From positions 25,767-89,766 of the forward strand of contig JBFWUT010000006.1 of the NCBI GenBank assembly GCA_050247135.1: a stretch of DNA of 64,000 nucleotides, in the 5' to 3' direction. Source of the DNA: Berkiella sp050247135. GTDB lineage: Bacteria; Pseudomonadota; Gammaproteobacteria; Berkiellales; Berkiellaceae. Positions within the stretch are counted from its first letter, which is position 1; each line of letters starts with the position of its first letter. Below the pieces are notes generated by a model, which was not told the DNA's origin, did no database searches, and saw only the letters and a program-made list of their open reading frames with translations. This document shows, piece after piece, positions 1 to 9,300 of the stretch. The translations under genes were made by a program, and so were the position numbers.

Positions 1-322
1 AATCAACGTAATCTGTTCCTAGATTTTTGAGCGATACTGCAAAAGATTGTCTCACCTGCTCTTCAAGCGGCGCATCAGGATCATAAGGAATGTTGTTGGG
101 ATCTTGCCCTGATAGTGGCGTAAATTTAGTTTGTAAATAAATCTCTTTTCTTTTAATCCCTGCGGCCTCAAGCTCTTTGAGAGCTTGCCCCACTCCGGGT
201 TCATTATAATGCTTGGGTTGGCAAGCTGTGTCGATCCCTCTAAAGCCATGCTTAATTGCTTTTACAACCAAAGAGGCCGTTTGCTCTTTTTTCCAGGCAG
301 TTCCATAAATGATATTAGGCAT
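1..322 (-). CDS. Aldo/keto reductase, N-terminal part (cut by window edge)
   Basis: This is the N-terminal ~107 residues of an aldo/keto reductase, an NADPH-dependent enzyme that reduces carbonyls to alcohols. The start ATG (MPNIIYGTAWKK) is at 322 and the frame stays open to base 1. The family signature is visible: FRGIDTACQPKHYNEPGVG carries the catalytic Asp and Tyr, and YLQTKF carries the expected active-site Lys. The C-terminal half of the barrel lies outside the window. The family is secure; the substrate cannot be told. It is unrelated in operon terms to the second aldo/keto reductase at 26.3 kb. Confidence 0.85.
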   Translation of the reverse strand, partial: MPNIIYGTAWKKEQTASLVVKAIKHGFRGIDTACQPKHYNEPGVGQALKELEAAGIKRKEIYLQTKFTPLSGQDPNNIPYDPDAPLEEQVRQSFAVSLKNLGTDYVD

Positions 323-324
323 AT

Positions 325-1248
325 TTATTCCTTTTTGAACTTTTTATTCATTCTTTCTTGACGCTTCTCATCGCTTTCATCTTCCGAACGACTTGATGGC
401 GCTATTTTTAGCTCACGAAAAGGAGTCACTAAATCTTGCTCTATTATTAAATCTTTCTCTAACACTAAAGTTGATGAAGTCGAAAGCTCACTTTTTTCAT
501 TTTTTAAGCGAGGAGCCGACAATGCTCTCAAGCGCGTGATCGGTGCTGCCTCTCTGAAAACAGGAGAAGTGGGCGCAGAAGATGGCACCATAACAGCTTG
601 ACCTTGCAACGCAGCTAACCTTACATTAAAACTTGTGCTAACAGGAATTCTAATACTTTTGGTAGCGCGATTATAAACCGCTACTTGTTGTTCCAATTGT
701 TCATTTTGCAAGGTAATTTGAGATTGCAGTGTTTCTTGTGAGAAATAATATACTCGAGAAAGTATTACATACATTTTTTTAAGATCAGCATGATGAACAA
801 ATGTAAGAACATCATCTACTTTATGGTGCTCTAAGCAAAATATTTTTGTGCAGATTGGAACCAGCGGCTTTATATTCATTTTAGCTATATCTAAATATGA
901 AACATCGCTTACTACTTTACAATCATGAATAAATCTTAACAGCGATTTTAAAAGTGCATCTCTCTCTGTGAGTACTGAGTTGCAGTAAGCAAGGATCTCA
1001 CCAGCCACCTTTTTTAGGTCTTGATGATGGAATGTTTGTTGACACAACTTTTGTAATACTATGACTTCTGCATAGGTCACATCCAAGTCGCTATCTTTGT
1101 TTTGTGTGATATCTTTTATCTGCTTTTTTAATGTCGCCAACGCCAGTTGATCATGATACTGTTGGTATTGATTAACTTCTGAAGAACGTAGTGATAAATG
1201 CTTTAGGTCTTTAATAAAATTGGCCAGCTTATGAAGAATACCTGACAT
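325..1248 (-). CDS. Hypothetical helical protein with Ser/Pro-rich C-terminal region
   Basis: I do not recognise this ~307-aa protein. The reading frame extends upstream to an ATG at 1299, but the start at 1248 (MSGILHKLANF) has a purine-rich AAAGAGA stretch a few bases ahead and gives a more typical N-terminus. Residues ~10-200 look all-helical and charged. The C-terminal ~110 residues are low complexity, with SSAPTSPVF, RLRALSAPRL and a Ser/Thr-rich patch, ending in a basic MNKKFKKE tail. There is no signal peptide. The gene lies 3 nt upstream of the aldo/keto reductase start on the same strand. The disordered Ser-Pro tail resembles other effector-like proteins in this window, but function is unknown. 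Confidence 0.6.
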   Translation of the reverse strand: MSGILHKLANFIKDLKHLSLRSSEVNQYQQYHDQLALATLKKQIKDITQNKDSDLDVTYAEVIVLQKLCQQTFHHQDLKKVAGEILAYCNSVLTERDALLKSLLRFIHDCKVVSDVSYLDIAKMNIKPLVPICTKIFCLEHHKVDDVLTFVHHADLKKMYVILSRVYYFSQETLQSQITLQNEQLEQQVAVYNRATKSIRIPVSTSFNVRLAALQGQAVMVPSSAPTSPVFREAAPITRLRALSAPRLKNEKSELSTSSTLVLEKDLIIEQDLVTPFRELKIAPSSRSEDESDEKRQERMNKKFKKE

Positions 1249-1397
1249 GATAAGTCTCTTTGCAAATGTCCAGGTAAGAAAATATAACACAGGATGCATG
1301 ACTGACCAATGTCATGTTCTCCTGTGCTACTAGAAATTTTATGGCAACAGATTATATTAGTTAGTTATAAAGGAAGCGCGTGGATTCACGCGCTCTA

Positions 1398-2153
1398 TCA
1401 CCCTACTCTTCGTACAGCGCGTCTCACTGACTCTTGATGTTCTCTATCATGATCAGTACTTTGTCGATTACGTTTAGCAGGTACCGTTTGAGTGGGAATT
1501 CCATACAAACTTACGGTATCTTTTATCACTTTATTTTTCAGCAAATTATCGATATCGGTTCTCGTGAGGGGTTGTCTAGTATACGGATTATCGAATCGAC
1601 TATAACTGATAAGATGGCGAGCGTATTCATTAATGACCAGACCATGATTACACTCTGTAATATAAATCTGATCTTTTGGATAAGCATTAATCGGCTCTAA
1701 TTCGAAAGAGGTAGGATTAACGGTTGTGATGGGTGTTCTGTCCTGTTCAGGGATTAAAACCTGTTCTGCTTCTAACACCTGGTCTAACATGCGCTTCGTG
1801 AGGCCCCGGGTTCTTGGCCCTGCTGCCAGTGCCCTAGCTGGCGTAATAGGTAACGGGGCTGGCGCCACAGCGGGATCTACGGCTTCCTGGGGTACTGGCA
1901 GCTCTTTAGGGGATGTATCAACCAGTACGGGTTTAACGTCTTCAGTACCAAAGGTCACTCGTAGATTATCCACGCTCCAGCGTGTACCTACATAAACCCC
2001 CGCCAATGAAAGCGCCTGAACACCCAGACCAATGAGCGAATTAGGTGAAACAAGCTTAACACTGGCGATAAGCTGCGAAATACTTAATGCCGAGACTGCA
2101 GCAGATTGCAAGGTACCAGCAATACGTTTTTTCTTAGCAGGACCTAAATTCAT
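1398..2153 (-). CDS. Hypothetical membrane protein with RING/U-box-like C-terminal segment
   Basis: This is a 251-aa protein. Residues ~12-57 form two hydrophobic segments, compatible with a membrane hairpin. A Pro/Ala-rich linker follows at ~75-112. Residues ~161-206 look like a RING/U-box fold: TECNHGLVINEYARHLI matches the central C-x-H loop and helix of these E2-binding domains, and NPYTRQPLT matches the second loop (P-x-T-R-Q-P-L) of U-boxes. The first loop is degenerate. The C-terminus is Arg-rich. By motif alone it could be a host-directed ubiquitin-ligase mimic, like other U-box effectors of intracellular bacteria. That is inference and the domain call is tentative. Confidence 0.6.
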   Translation of the reverse strand: MNLGPAKKKRIAGTLQSAAVSALSISQLIASVKLVSPNSLIGLGVQALSLAGVYVGTRWSVDNLRVTFGTEDVKPVLVDTSPKELPVPQEAVDPAVAPAPLPITPARALAAGPRTRGLTKRMLDQVLEAEQVLIPEQDRTPITTVNPTSFELEPINAYPKDQIYITECNHGLVINEYARHLISYSRFDNPYTRQPLTRTDIDNLLKNKVIKDTVSLYGIPTQTVPAKRNRQSTDHDREHQESVRRAVRRVG

Positions 2154-2266
2154 AATACATCCTTAGTCATTTAACTCATTACTACGGTTGACCATTCTAA
2201 ATCAATGTCAGAATATTAGCTAGCAAATGGTGGGACTTAATCAGGCTTTTTGCATGCCAAACTAGG

Positions 2267-5113
2267 TTAACGAGGTCCTCGTTTGTCGCTAGAGCTGCGA
2301 TCTGTTGGTGGAGTGGGTGATTCAGATCCCGAAGATAAGGGACTGTTTTCCCTCTTGGCTTTTTGTTCTTGATTACCGTTCAATTTGTGAAGATTAAAAG
2401 CGCCTGCGCTGTAGGAACGTTGTCTCGTTTCAATCACATTAAGAAAATTATTTGCATTCTCATCAACGGGTGAATTCGCTCTTTTACTGCTTACAGGACT
2501 ATTTTCACGTGAAGCAGCAAGGCTCCTATGGGCTTCTTGTATCCTTTTACCTATAGCGGGACTGCCAACTGGCGAACCTTCTCTTCTACTCGCCATTGGG
2601 CTTGAGAGCGGAGAAGGAGAGGCACTACGCTGGTGAATCGAGGCCACACGATCTATCACGATATTCGTTGGAATGACGTCTTCTTTTGAACTACGATTAT
2701 GCTGGTTAACATTTTTAGCTTTTTCCATGAGTTTAGCTTCCCGTTTATTACCAAACACAATCGATTCTTCAATTTGTGCTGTGAGTGATTGAATAAATTT
2801 ATCTTGATCTTGTGGGTTGGGATTAAGAGATGCCATCCGCTGATGAAGTTCAGGAAAGGCAGTTTTGATATGCTCTTTTAAAAATTCATGCACCCTACCT
2901 TTTGCTTGTTCTACATGGTTTACCAAAGTATGACGAACATTCATTAATCTTTCTGTTTGCGATCCATTAATTTTATTTTCAAGAATATCATTCTTTCTTT
3001 CCAATTCTGCTATTTGCACCAATAATCCTGCCCCATTGGGGTCTTCTGCATGCTTTTGCATTAGCTGGTTTATTTGCGCTGTATTTTGACTGAGTTCTGC
3101 ATTCCAATTTTTCCATTGTTGATAATCAGGAGATTTTTCAATCTTCCTATCTATTTTATCTACCTCAACTAATTTTTGCTTGAAATCCCCCACAAGAGCA
3201 AAATAGGCTTGTTGTTGTCGCAAGTCTTGCCAAGCAACATCCATCCCTTGATAATAGCTATCTAAACGAGCATTCGCTTCTTTAAAAGAAATATTATCCC
3301 AACCGATAGCTTTTCTAGGACCATCGCTTCCGGGTTCATAAGCATAGGAACGGCTATTAATAGATTGTTGAAAGGCAGCAGCATCAACATGTTCGCCTTG
3401 TCCCACGGTGGTATAATTTTGTGAATTAATGCCCCAACGAGGCGCATTAATCATTAAAGATAACACAACACATTGTAAATGAGCTTTGGCTTGCTGTTGA
3501 ACCGCGGGATCAGAAGATTGTGTTTTTTCAATCACCCCAGCGATAAAAGGTTCCACATCCGAAATATTTCCAATCAATTTCTTTTTGGTACCCTCTGTCA
3601 AATCGCTAATTTCTGCGTTAACTTTGACTAATTTATCAAAATACACTGGATAAGCTGACGAACCTGTAATAACTGCAGTCTCGACAATTGGTTTCAAACG
3701 TTCTGCTTCTCTTTGTAACACAGTGAGTTTTCGTTGCGATTCTAATTTAAATATTTGAGATTGCGCATCTTTTTTGGCACATTCTTCAAATAAAGAATAG
3801 CTTTCTAAGAAGCTTTGATTGCTTTTAAATTCTGTCTCAACCGCTTTTAAGTCTTGTTGCTTGTCTGGCTCGCTCTCATGCGCTTTAATCAGCTCTTGTA
3901 TGATCTCTGCTAGGCGTACCTCATTCGGTAACCCTTGATCATTACCTAGCTGTTCATGCCATTTTTCCTTACCCACTACCGCAATGATTTTATCGCAAGT
4001 CGCTTGAATATTTTTATCTTGAGAAAAGGCGTGCTCATAATGCGATCGGGAATCGCAAATAATATCACCTATTTCATATAAACCATGATGCTTAATGACG
4101 CCCTTGATATCTTCCCCAGGGAAAAAGGCTTGGAGTTGCTGAGTGTCTAATTTACCATCATGATAATCCTGTACTAATTGACTAGTAAGATGCAACGAGC
4201 CGTCTTTTGGATCGGCCCGCACCTCTGTTCCCATAAAGGGGATCCCTAAACCATATTGAGTATCGGCTTCTGCACTGGTACTGTGGCCACCAATATTTGG
4301 CAACCCCACGCTCTCTTCAAAGATCTGCTTACCAGGTCCGTCAGACAGTATATGGGGATAATCTTGATGGTCAGCCATTTTCGCTTTAACTTGTGCTTCA
4401 ACCTCTTTGCGATAATCAATATTTGATTGGGGTGGGTTGTTTTCATCACCCATGATTCTTTGAATAAGCCCAATATCGACTTCACCACCCACTTCCCATA
4501 AGGTATCGGCAACCGTTTTAGCAAGCGATGCGGGCAATTCGCGTCCTAACTCTCCTTCTACAGCAAGCTTGACTGACGCTTGGAATGAAGCAAGGCCACT
4601 GGCCGTGAGATCAAAGTCTGATAGTTTGCGTTGCGTTCGATGGGGCCGATTAAACACACTGGCTGCCAATTCCAGTTTTTCAGCATCTTGAATGTTCGGA
4701 AATTTATTTTGCGTTTCCTGAATTCTAGATTGGACCATTCGCCCCCGTTCGTTTTCAAATTCTTGAGGATTGCTAATCAGGTATTCCCTGGCAGCACTGT
4801 CGTTCAAATAGCCACCAAATTTTGGGCCTGAGCGATCCGTTAAAAAGTCACCATAGGACAAAGGACCACCCGTCACTGGATTGTTAAGCGTACGTCGTGT
4901 GACTTCTTGATTGGGTTGTTTGAGCGGAATTTCGACAGGTTGAGCTAAAACCCCGTGAGTAATAGCAAAACGTTTGATGAGGATATTAGCCAAATCAGCT
5001 TTACTCATATCAGAAGCAAACGCCAAAGCCTCTAAATCAGGATCATTGAGTATTTCACTGACATTTTGGTATTTGTCTGATAAGTCTCCAAAAGATTTAG
5101 CTTTATTTGGCAT
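2267..5113 (-). CDS. Large hypothetical protein with repeated R-x-x-S-P C-terminal tail
   Basis: This 948-aa protein matches no family I can name. It has no signal peptide and few hydrophobic segments. Residues ~440-800 are rich in charged helices with coiled-coil character (for example around EIAELERKNDILENK). The last ~125 residues are disordered and built of repeated Ser-Pro units in a basic context: REGSPVGSP, RENSPVSS, RANSPVDE and RENSPLSS. Proline-directed sites of this type are substrates for eukaryotic CDK/MAPK kinases. Size, composition and neighbours suggest a translocated effector, but this is inference. It is the largest intact gene in the window. Confidence 0.7.
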   Translation of the reverse strand: MPNKAKSFGDLSDKYQNVSEILNDPDLEALAFASDMSKADLANILIKRFAITHGVLAQPVEIPLKQPNQEVTRRTLNNPVTGGPLSYGDFLTDRSGPKFGGYLNDSAAREYLISNPQEFENERGRMVQSRIQETQNKFPNIQDAEKLELAASVFNRPHRTQRKLSDFDLTASGLASFQASVKLAVEGELGRELPASLAKTVADTLWEVGGEVDIGLIQRIMGDENNPPQSNIDYRKEVEAQVKAKMADHQDYPHILSDGPGKQIFEESVGLPNIGGHSTSAEADTQYGLGIPFMGTEVRADPKDGSLHLTSQLVQDYHDGKLDTQQLQAFFPGEDIKGVIKHHGLYEIGDIICDSRSHYEHAFSQDKNIQATCDKIIAVVGKEKWHEQLGNDQGLPNEVRLAEIIQELIKAHESEPDKQQDLKAVETEFKSNQSFLESYSLFEECAKKDAQSQIFKLESQRKLTVLQREAERLKPIVETAVITGSSAYPVYFDKLVKVNAEISDLTEGTKKKLIGNISDVEPFIAGVIEKTQSSDPAVQQQAKAHLQCVVLSLMINAPRWGINSQNYTTVGQGEHVDAAAFQQSINSRSYAYEPGSDGPRKAIGWDNISFKEANARLDSYYQGMDVAWQDLRQQQAYFALVGDFKQKLVEVDKIDRKIEKSPDYQQWKNWNAELSQNTAQINQLMQKHAEDPNGAGLLVQIAELERKNDILENKINGSQTERLMNVRHTLVNHVEQAKGRVHEFLKEHIKTAFPELHQRMASLNPNPQDQDKFIQSLTAQIEESIVFGNKREAKLMEKAKNVNQHNRSSKEDVIPTNIVIDRVASIHQRSASPSPLSSPMASRREGSPVGSPAIGKRIQEAHRSLAASRENSPVSSKRANSPVDENANNFLNVIETRQRSYSAGAFNLHKLNGNQEQKAKRENSPLSSGSESPTPPTDRSSSDKRGPR

Positions 5114-5210
5114 TACACGGATACCTGATAAACAAGCTTGATCTTTTAAGTATACAGTCAGTCAACCATATAACGGAAGTCAGTACTTAGCCAGATGCAG
5201 CTACACTATA

Positions 5211-5930
5211 TTAGCTTGGCCTGTTTTTTCTCTCTAGGTCTTTTAACATTGCCTGAACAACCTCAATACCCTGTGTTACTTGATCTTCATGACTGGCAGT
5301 TAAGTAATCGCTACCAGCAACAGCGGACTGGCGGCTGCTAGCAATGTCAAGCTTACCTTGTTTGAGGACATGGAGTATAAACTTCAGCTCATCTTGACTG
5401 TAATGTTCAGTTTCAATTGCACGTTGTAAATCATCAGGGGTGAGAATAGCACCTTTAGGAGCCATCTTAGGATGAATGTTTGAACCGATCATTAATACAC
5501 CCTTGCCACATTGCACATTAAAGAAGCTGCAATTTTCGAGATTAGCGCCCACAAATGAAATAAAGCTCATTTTTGAGTTATTAAAGGAGCCATTTTTTAA
5601 TTGCGCACGCGTGCAATCAACATACTCAATCGTGGTATCTTGTGCTTTAAGGCTATCAGCTCTTGTGGAATGCATATCGACTAAAAACAGGACTGAGCGG
5701 CCAATTTTAGCAAATTTAAAGTTACTGCCACAGTAGTTATAGTCTACAAGTTCCTGTCCTTGCATATCTTTGGCGTTATAATTTTGATTAGCTTGATTAT
5801 GAGGCGTAACAGATAGCATCGTTGCAAGCTTTTGCATAACATCAGGCATTTGCTTTGCGTGCTGCAAATACTGGCTTATATCTGGCTCTGTCATTCTGAT
5901 CTTCAAATTATCAAACGCTTGCAAACTCAT
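5211..5930 (-). CDS. Pentapeptide-repeat-containing protein
   Basis: This is a 239-aa protein. Residues ~85-140 carry several consecutive five-residue units of the A(D/N)LXX type, with a hydrophobic or aromatic residue at every fifth position (CTRAQLKNGSFNNSKMSFIS, then FVGANLENCSFFNVQ). These fold into a right-handed quadrilateral beta-helix. The N-terminal ~80 and C-terminal ~90 residues are helical and unrecognised. There is no signal peptide. Pentapeptide proteins include DNA mimics and effectors; the short repeat block here does not allow a functional choice. It lies just upstream of the 948-aa protein on the same strand. Confidence 0.65.
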   Translation of the reverse strand: MSLQAFDNLKIRMTEPDISQYLQHAKQMPDVMQKLATMLSVTPHNQANQNYNAKDMQGQELVDYNYCGSNFKFAKIGRSVLFLVDMHSTRADSLKAQDTTIEYVDCTRAQLKNGSFNNSKMSFISFVGANLENCSFFNVQCGKGVLMIGSNIHPKMAPKGAILTPDDLQRAIETEHYSQDELKFILHVLKQGKLDIASSRQSAVAGSDYLTASHEDQVTQGIEVVQAMLKDLERKNRPS

Positions 5931-6015
5931 TTTTGCACCTTGTGTTATTAGGGATTACCGCATTTAGACGCTAGTATAACGCTTTTAGGAATTGATGAAC
6001 AGAGTAACCGTGTAG

Positions 6016-6531
6016 CTACTTTTTAGCAGGCTCTTTTGCAGGTTGCTTTATATGCTTTTTAACAATTTTCATATAATCTTGTTCACGTTTCTTTAACAAT
6101 TCATTGCTTATTTCACGATTATGTAGTGTTAAAGCACTATTCGCCTCAATAATTTTCTTGCCCAGGGGCGTATTATAAAATTTAATCATCTCAATCATTT
6201 CATCTATTGATAAAAATTGAGAGTAAACCTTAGAAATGTTCATAATATAGTCTTTTGAGCTATAAACCTCGTAAAAAAATTGCTTTAAATCACTTATTAA
6301 TTCAGGTGTAACGAATTGTTGATTTTTAGGATTCTTCCGTAATTCAAAAAGGATGTTTTCAACTGATGCAGACGCAGCATTAGTCGCAAAATGAGTGACA
6401 TCTGCCCATTGCTGAACCAGTTTTACATAGTCTTTACTCGGCTTATTCTCTGTAATAGGCGCTACTGTGTCAGCAAAAGCGCAAGTGCTCAACATGATCA
6501 ACGCCATGACTAATACTGCTTTAATATTCAT
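6016..6531 (-). CDS. Secreted DUF2059-family protein
   Basis: This 171-aa protein begins with a clear Sec signal peptide (MNIKAVLVMALIMLSTCAFA, cleavage about residue 20-21). The mature part is helical and includes the DUF2059 core, in which a segment like LSIDEMIEMIKFYNTPLGKK is characteristic of the family. The C-terminus is Lys/Pro-rich (KQPAKEPAKK). DUF2059 proteins are periplasmic or exported and of unknown function. The gene is divergent from the 620-aa Ca2+-binding protein gene, with a 201-bp AT-rich region between them that must hold both promoters. Confidence 0.75.
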   Translation of the reverse strand: MNIKAVLVMALIMLSTCAFADTVAPITENKPSKDYVKLVQQWADVTHFATNAASASVENILFELRKNPKNQQFVTPELISDLKQFFYEVYSSKDYIMNISKVYSQFLSIDEMIEMIKFYNTPLGKKIIEANSALTLHNREISNELLKKREQDYMKIVKKHIKQPAKEPAKK

Positions 6532-6732
6532 AATTCATCACTTCTTCTAAAACAGCCCATATACCCTATTAAGAATAACATCGATTAGCATAGTGTAATT
6601 CAACAAAAGTTCACTTTTTTTTATAAAAATAACACCCTCTAGTACTTTTAGCTGCTAGATTAATCCGTCAATTTTTTATAGCATGAAGTATTGGGTGTTT
6701 AATAATCAGGCATCGACTATGGGAATGAGTGT

Positions 6733-8595
6733 ATGATCACTGAAGTTGTCGCTCCCAAACAAGTTACTAACCCAGAAGCATCTGTCGACGACACGTCGCC
6801 GTATTTAGCTTACTTTGAATCGTTTATTCAAGACATTTATTTGCCGTTCCTGAACTCCATTTACCCCTATGAAACCATTACCAATCCATTTGATGCTGCA
6901 TTTGCTGAATACCTTAAGGAAGATTTGCAGTCCTTTAATGAACGACTTGCAAGCTTAACTATTCTATCGAATGATAAGCCATTTGATTTTACGAATGCTT
7001 CTTACGAAGAATTGTTAGAAACGCCAGTAGACTCAGCCGCTGAAAATCTAAATGCCGTCTCTCAAGACAAAACACCAGGTGAAGTTAACTCTCAACAAAG
7101 AGATCTCTCACACTCTGATTCAGCGGGTTCCCTATCCAGCGGCATTACCAACCCTTATGTCGTCAGTAATAGCCTATACGACGGCTCCAGTAACAGTTTA
7201 TCCTTGGGCGGTGCTTTAACTGTTAACGGCACCAACTATCTTGTTAATATCAGCCAAGGCAGCTTTTCAAGCTCAGCTGATTTTAGTGTTAATGTGCAGC
7301 AACAACAAGCGCAGGCGTTTGCTTTACGCGTCGCTCTTGATCCTGCTGAAGTTCAAGCTTTAGCAGCACTTGGGTTCGCTAAAGGCATTCATCTTTTAGA
7401 CAACGTGAGTGTCACTCGAGGTGATTCTGTTGCGTTAGCGGGTATTTCAGACAGTCTGAATGGCCCATTTTTACTAAAACCAATCATCGATAACAACCCC
7501 AATCCCCTGCTAGGTAATTTAGAATTCCTGTCTATTGATAAAGATGGAGAATTCACATTTATTGCCAGAAATGTCATTCCTCAGGCCGAGCATTTCTTCT
7601 TTCAAGTGAATGAACTTGATGTTACAGGTCAGGTTGTTGACCAAAAAGTGGCACAAGTGCACGTTTCTGAAATTAAAGATCAATCCTATCTCATGACTTA
7701 TGATGATGGTGTATTTAAAGCAGAAGGCAATGTCACATTAACAGGCAACACAGGGCTTTTAGCGGATGGCGCTGCTGCTGGCGATGCTCAGTTATCCGTG
7801 ATTTTAATTAATCCCACGCTAAACAGCATGGATCCCATGAGTGACACCTATGTTATCGTGCCACAAACCAATATCTTCCATGACTTTGATAATTTTAATT
7901 TTGCCGACACTACTCTCAGCGTACGTCCAGATGGGTCGTTTGTATTTAGCACCACCGCTGATGTTCCTTTAGTGTTGAATTACGTGGTGAGTGATGGTCT
8001 TGGACAAATGGCACTGGCATCTGCAACGTTCACACCCGCTGATTTAACACCTATCGTACTTGATCTGAATGGCAATGGTATTGAACTTGTCAGCGCAGCG
8101 CAATCGACAGTCACACTGGGGGATCTTACCAACTCTCATAACCATTCTCCCGTAGGCTGGGTTGGCGAAGGCGATGGTATATTAATGTATGATCCCGATG
8201 GCACAGGTGTATTATCCTCTCTAAATCAAATATCGTTTGTTTCTTACTTACCCGGCGCGCATACCGATTTAGAAGGATTGTCTGCTTTTGATTCAAATCA
8301 CAATGGCAGTTTTGACAACAGTGATGATCAATTTAATCTCTTTAGCGTATTATTTGCTGATGGCAGTGCAAAAGCGCTTTCTGATTTAGGCATCGTATCC
8401 ATCTCACTTGAATCTGACCATCAAGAAGCACATATTAATGGTAATACTGTTTTCGGCCAAACCACCTACCAAACTGCTGATGGTCAAACCCATGCAGCTG
8501 CCGATGTGGCTTTGAGTGTGGGTGTCACATTGTCGCAAGAAACTGCGCATATTGAAGAACAAGTCACTAAAGCAGTTGTTGAATCGCACTTCTGA
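6733..8595 (+). CDS. Large Ca2+-binding, cadherin/RTX-adhesin-like secreted protein
   Basis: This 620-aa acidic protein has almost no Cys and is rich in Asp, Asn and Ser. It has no Sec signal peptide. The middle (~200-440) looks like beta-sandwich repeats of the kind found in bacterial adhesins. The C-terminal ~170 residues match the region common in RTX/FrpC-like proteins: VLDLNGNGIEL, a GWVGEGDGILMYDPDGTG loop and an EF-hand-like DSNHNGSFDNSDDQF, followed by a LGIVSISLESD strand. There are no GGxGxD nonapeptide repeats. The acidic, signal-less composition suggests type I secretion, but no T1SS gene is nearby. Start ATG 6733 follows GGGAATGAG. Confidence 0.7.
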   Translation: MITEVVAPKQVTNPEASVDDTSPYLAYFESFIQDIYLPFLNSIYPYETITNPFDAAFAEYLKEDLQSFNERLASLTILSNDKPFDFTNASYEELLETPVDSAAENLNAVSQDKTPGEVNSQQRDLSHSDSAGSLSSGITNPYVVSNSLYDGSSNSLSLGGALTVNGTNYLVNISQGSFSSSADFSVNVQQQQAQAFALRVALDPAEVQALAALGFAKGIHLLDNVSVTRGDSVALAGISDSLNGPFLLKPIIDNNPNPLLGNLEFLSIDKDGEFTFIARNVIPQAEHFFFQVNELDVTGQVVDQKVAQVHVSEIKDQSYLMTYDDGVFKAEGNVTLTGNTGLLADGAAAGDAQLSVILINPTLNSMDPMSDTYVIVPQTNIFHDFDNFNFADTTLSVRPDGSFVFSTTADVPLVLNYVVSDGLGQMALASATFTPADLTPIVLDLNGNGIELVSAAQSTVTLGDLTNSHNHSPVGWVGEGDGILMYDPDGTGVLSSLNQISFVSYLPGAHTDLEGLSAFDSNHNGSFDNSDDQFNLFSVLFADGSAKALSDLGIVSISLESDHQEAHINGNTVFGQTTYQTADGQTHAAADVALSVGVTLSQETAHIEEQVTKAVVESHF

Positions 8596-8639
8596 TAATA
8601 CATCTATTAACTTCAAGATACTTCAAAGTAATTGTTTGT

Positions 8640-9143
8640 TCAATGTTTTCTTGAACGATGTTGCACATAGAATCTTTTTGCTTGTGCTAATTGAGCGGGG
8701 GTGATTAATTTTCCTAATTGAAGTTTAGCTTTAATAGCAGGTTCATAACCTTGATCAGCACTGAGCATATAGAGTGCGTAAGCTTTGGCATAACTTTTCC
8801 TTATTCCTTTACCCTCTTGATATAATTTTCCCAACTGATATTGAGCATTTTGATGTCCCTTATTAGCAGCTTTTAACCACCATTGTGCAGCTGTTTCATA
8901 GTTTCCTTTTTGATACTGGATTGCGGCATAGGCATTTTGTGCCAGTGGATCACCATTTTGCGCATCCTTTAAGATCCCAGGATCATCTTCCCCTTCACGA
9001 TCATTCTCTTGCGCAACCGGCGGTACTTCGTGTCCCTCATCGGTTGCAATGATAAATTGATCAATGTTTACCGCTGCTGATACGCTTTGACTAAAACCTA
9101 GCGGTACAGACAGGGCTATTAACAAAAATCGTAAACCTTTCAT
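8640..9143 (-). CDS. Secreted Sel1/TPR-like repeat protein
   Basis: This 167-aa protein has an N-terminal signal peptide (MKGLRFLLIALSVPLGFSQSVSAA). After an acidic spacer come two to three Sel1-like repeats: AQNAYAAIQYQKGNYETAAQ, then AANKGHQNAQYQLGKLYQEG and AYALYMLSADQGYEPA. Sel1 repeats are alpha-solenoids for protein-protein contacts, and secreted Sel1 proteins (for example LpnE, EnhC) are common host-interaction factors in Legionella. That link is family knowledge; a specific partner cannot be deduced. The gene converges on the 620-aa protein gene with a 44-bp gap. Confidence 0.8.
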   Translation of the reverse strand: MKGLRFLLIALSVPLGFSQSVSAAVNIDQFIIATDEGHEVPPVAQENDREGEDDPGILKDAQNGDPLAQNAYAAIQYQKGNYETAAQWWLKAANKGHQNAQYQLGKLYQEGKGIRKSYAKAYALYMLSADQGYEPAIKAKLQLGKLITPAQLAQAKRFYVQHRSRKH

Positions 9144-9300
9144 AATGTCGATCTCCTAGCGGTCATAGGAATTTCAGTAGTGTTATCATAAAATGGCCTT
9201 TTAAATAGCTTTGACCGCGACAGTACCGTCTAAGTTTCATCACTTTGCAACTATGGTGTTTAGTTAGTGGTCAACTCACTTAAAGGCTAGTACGCTCAAC

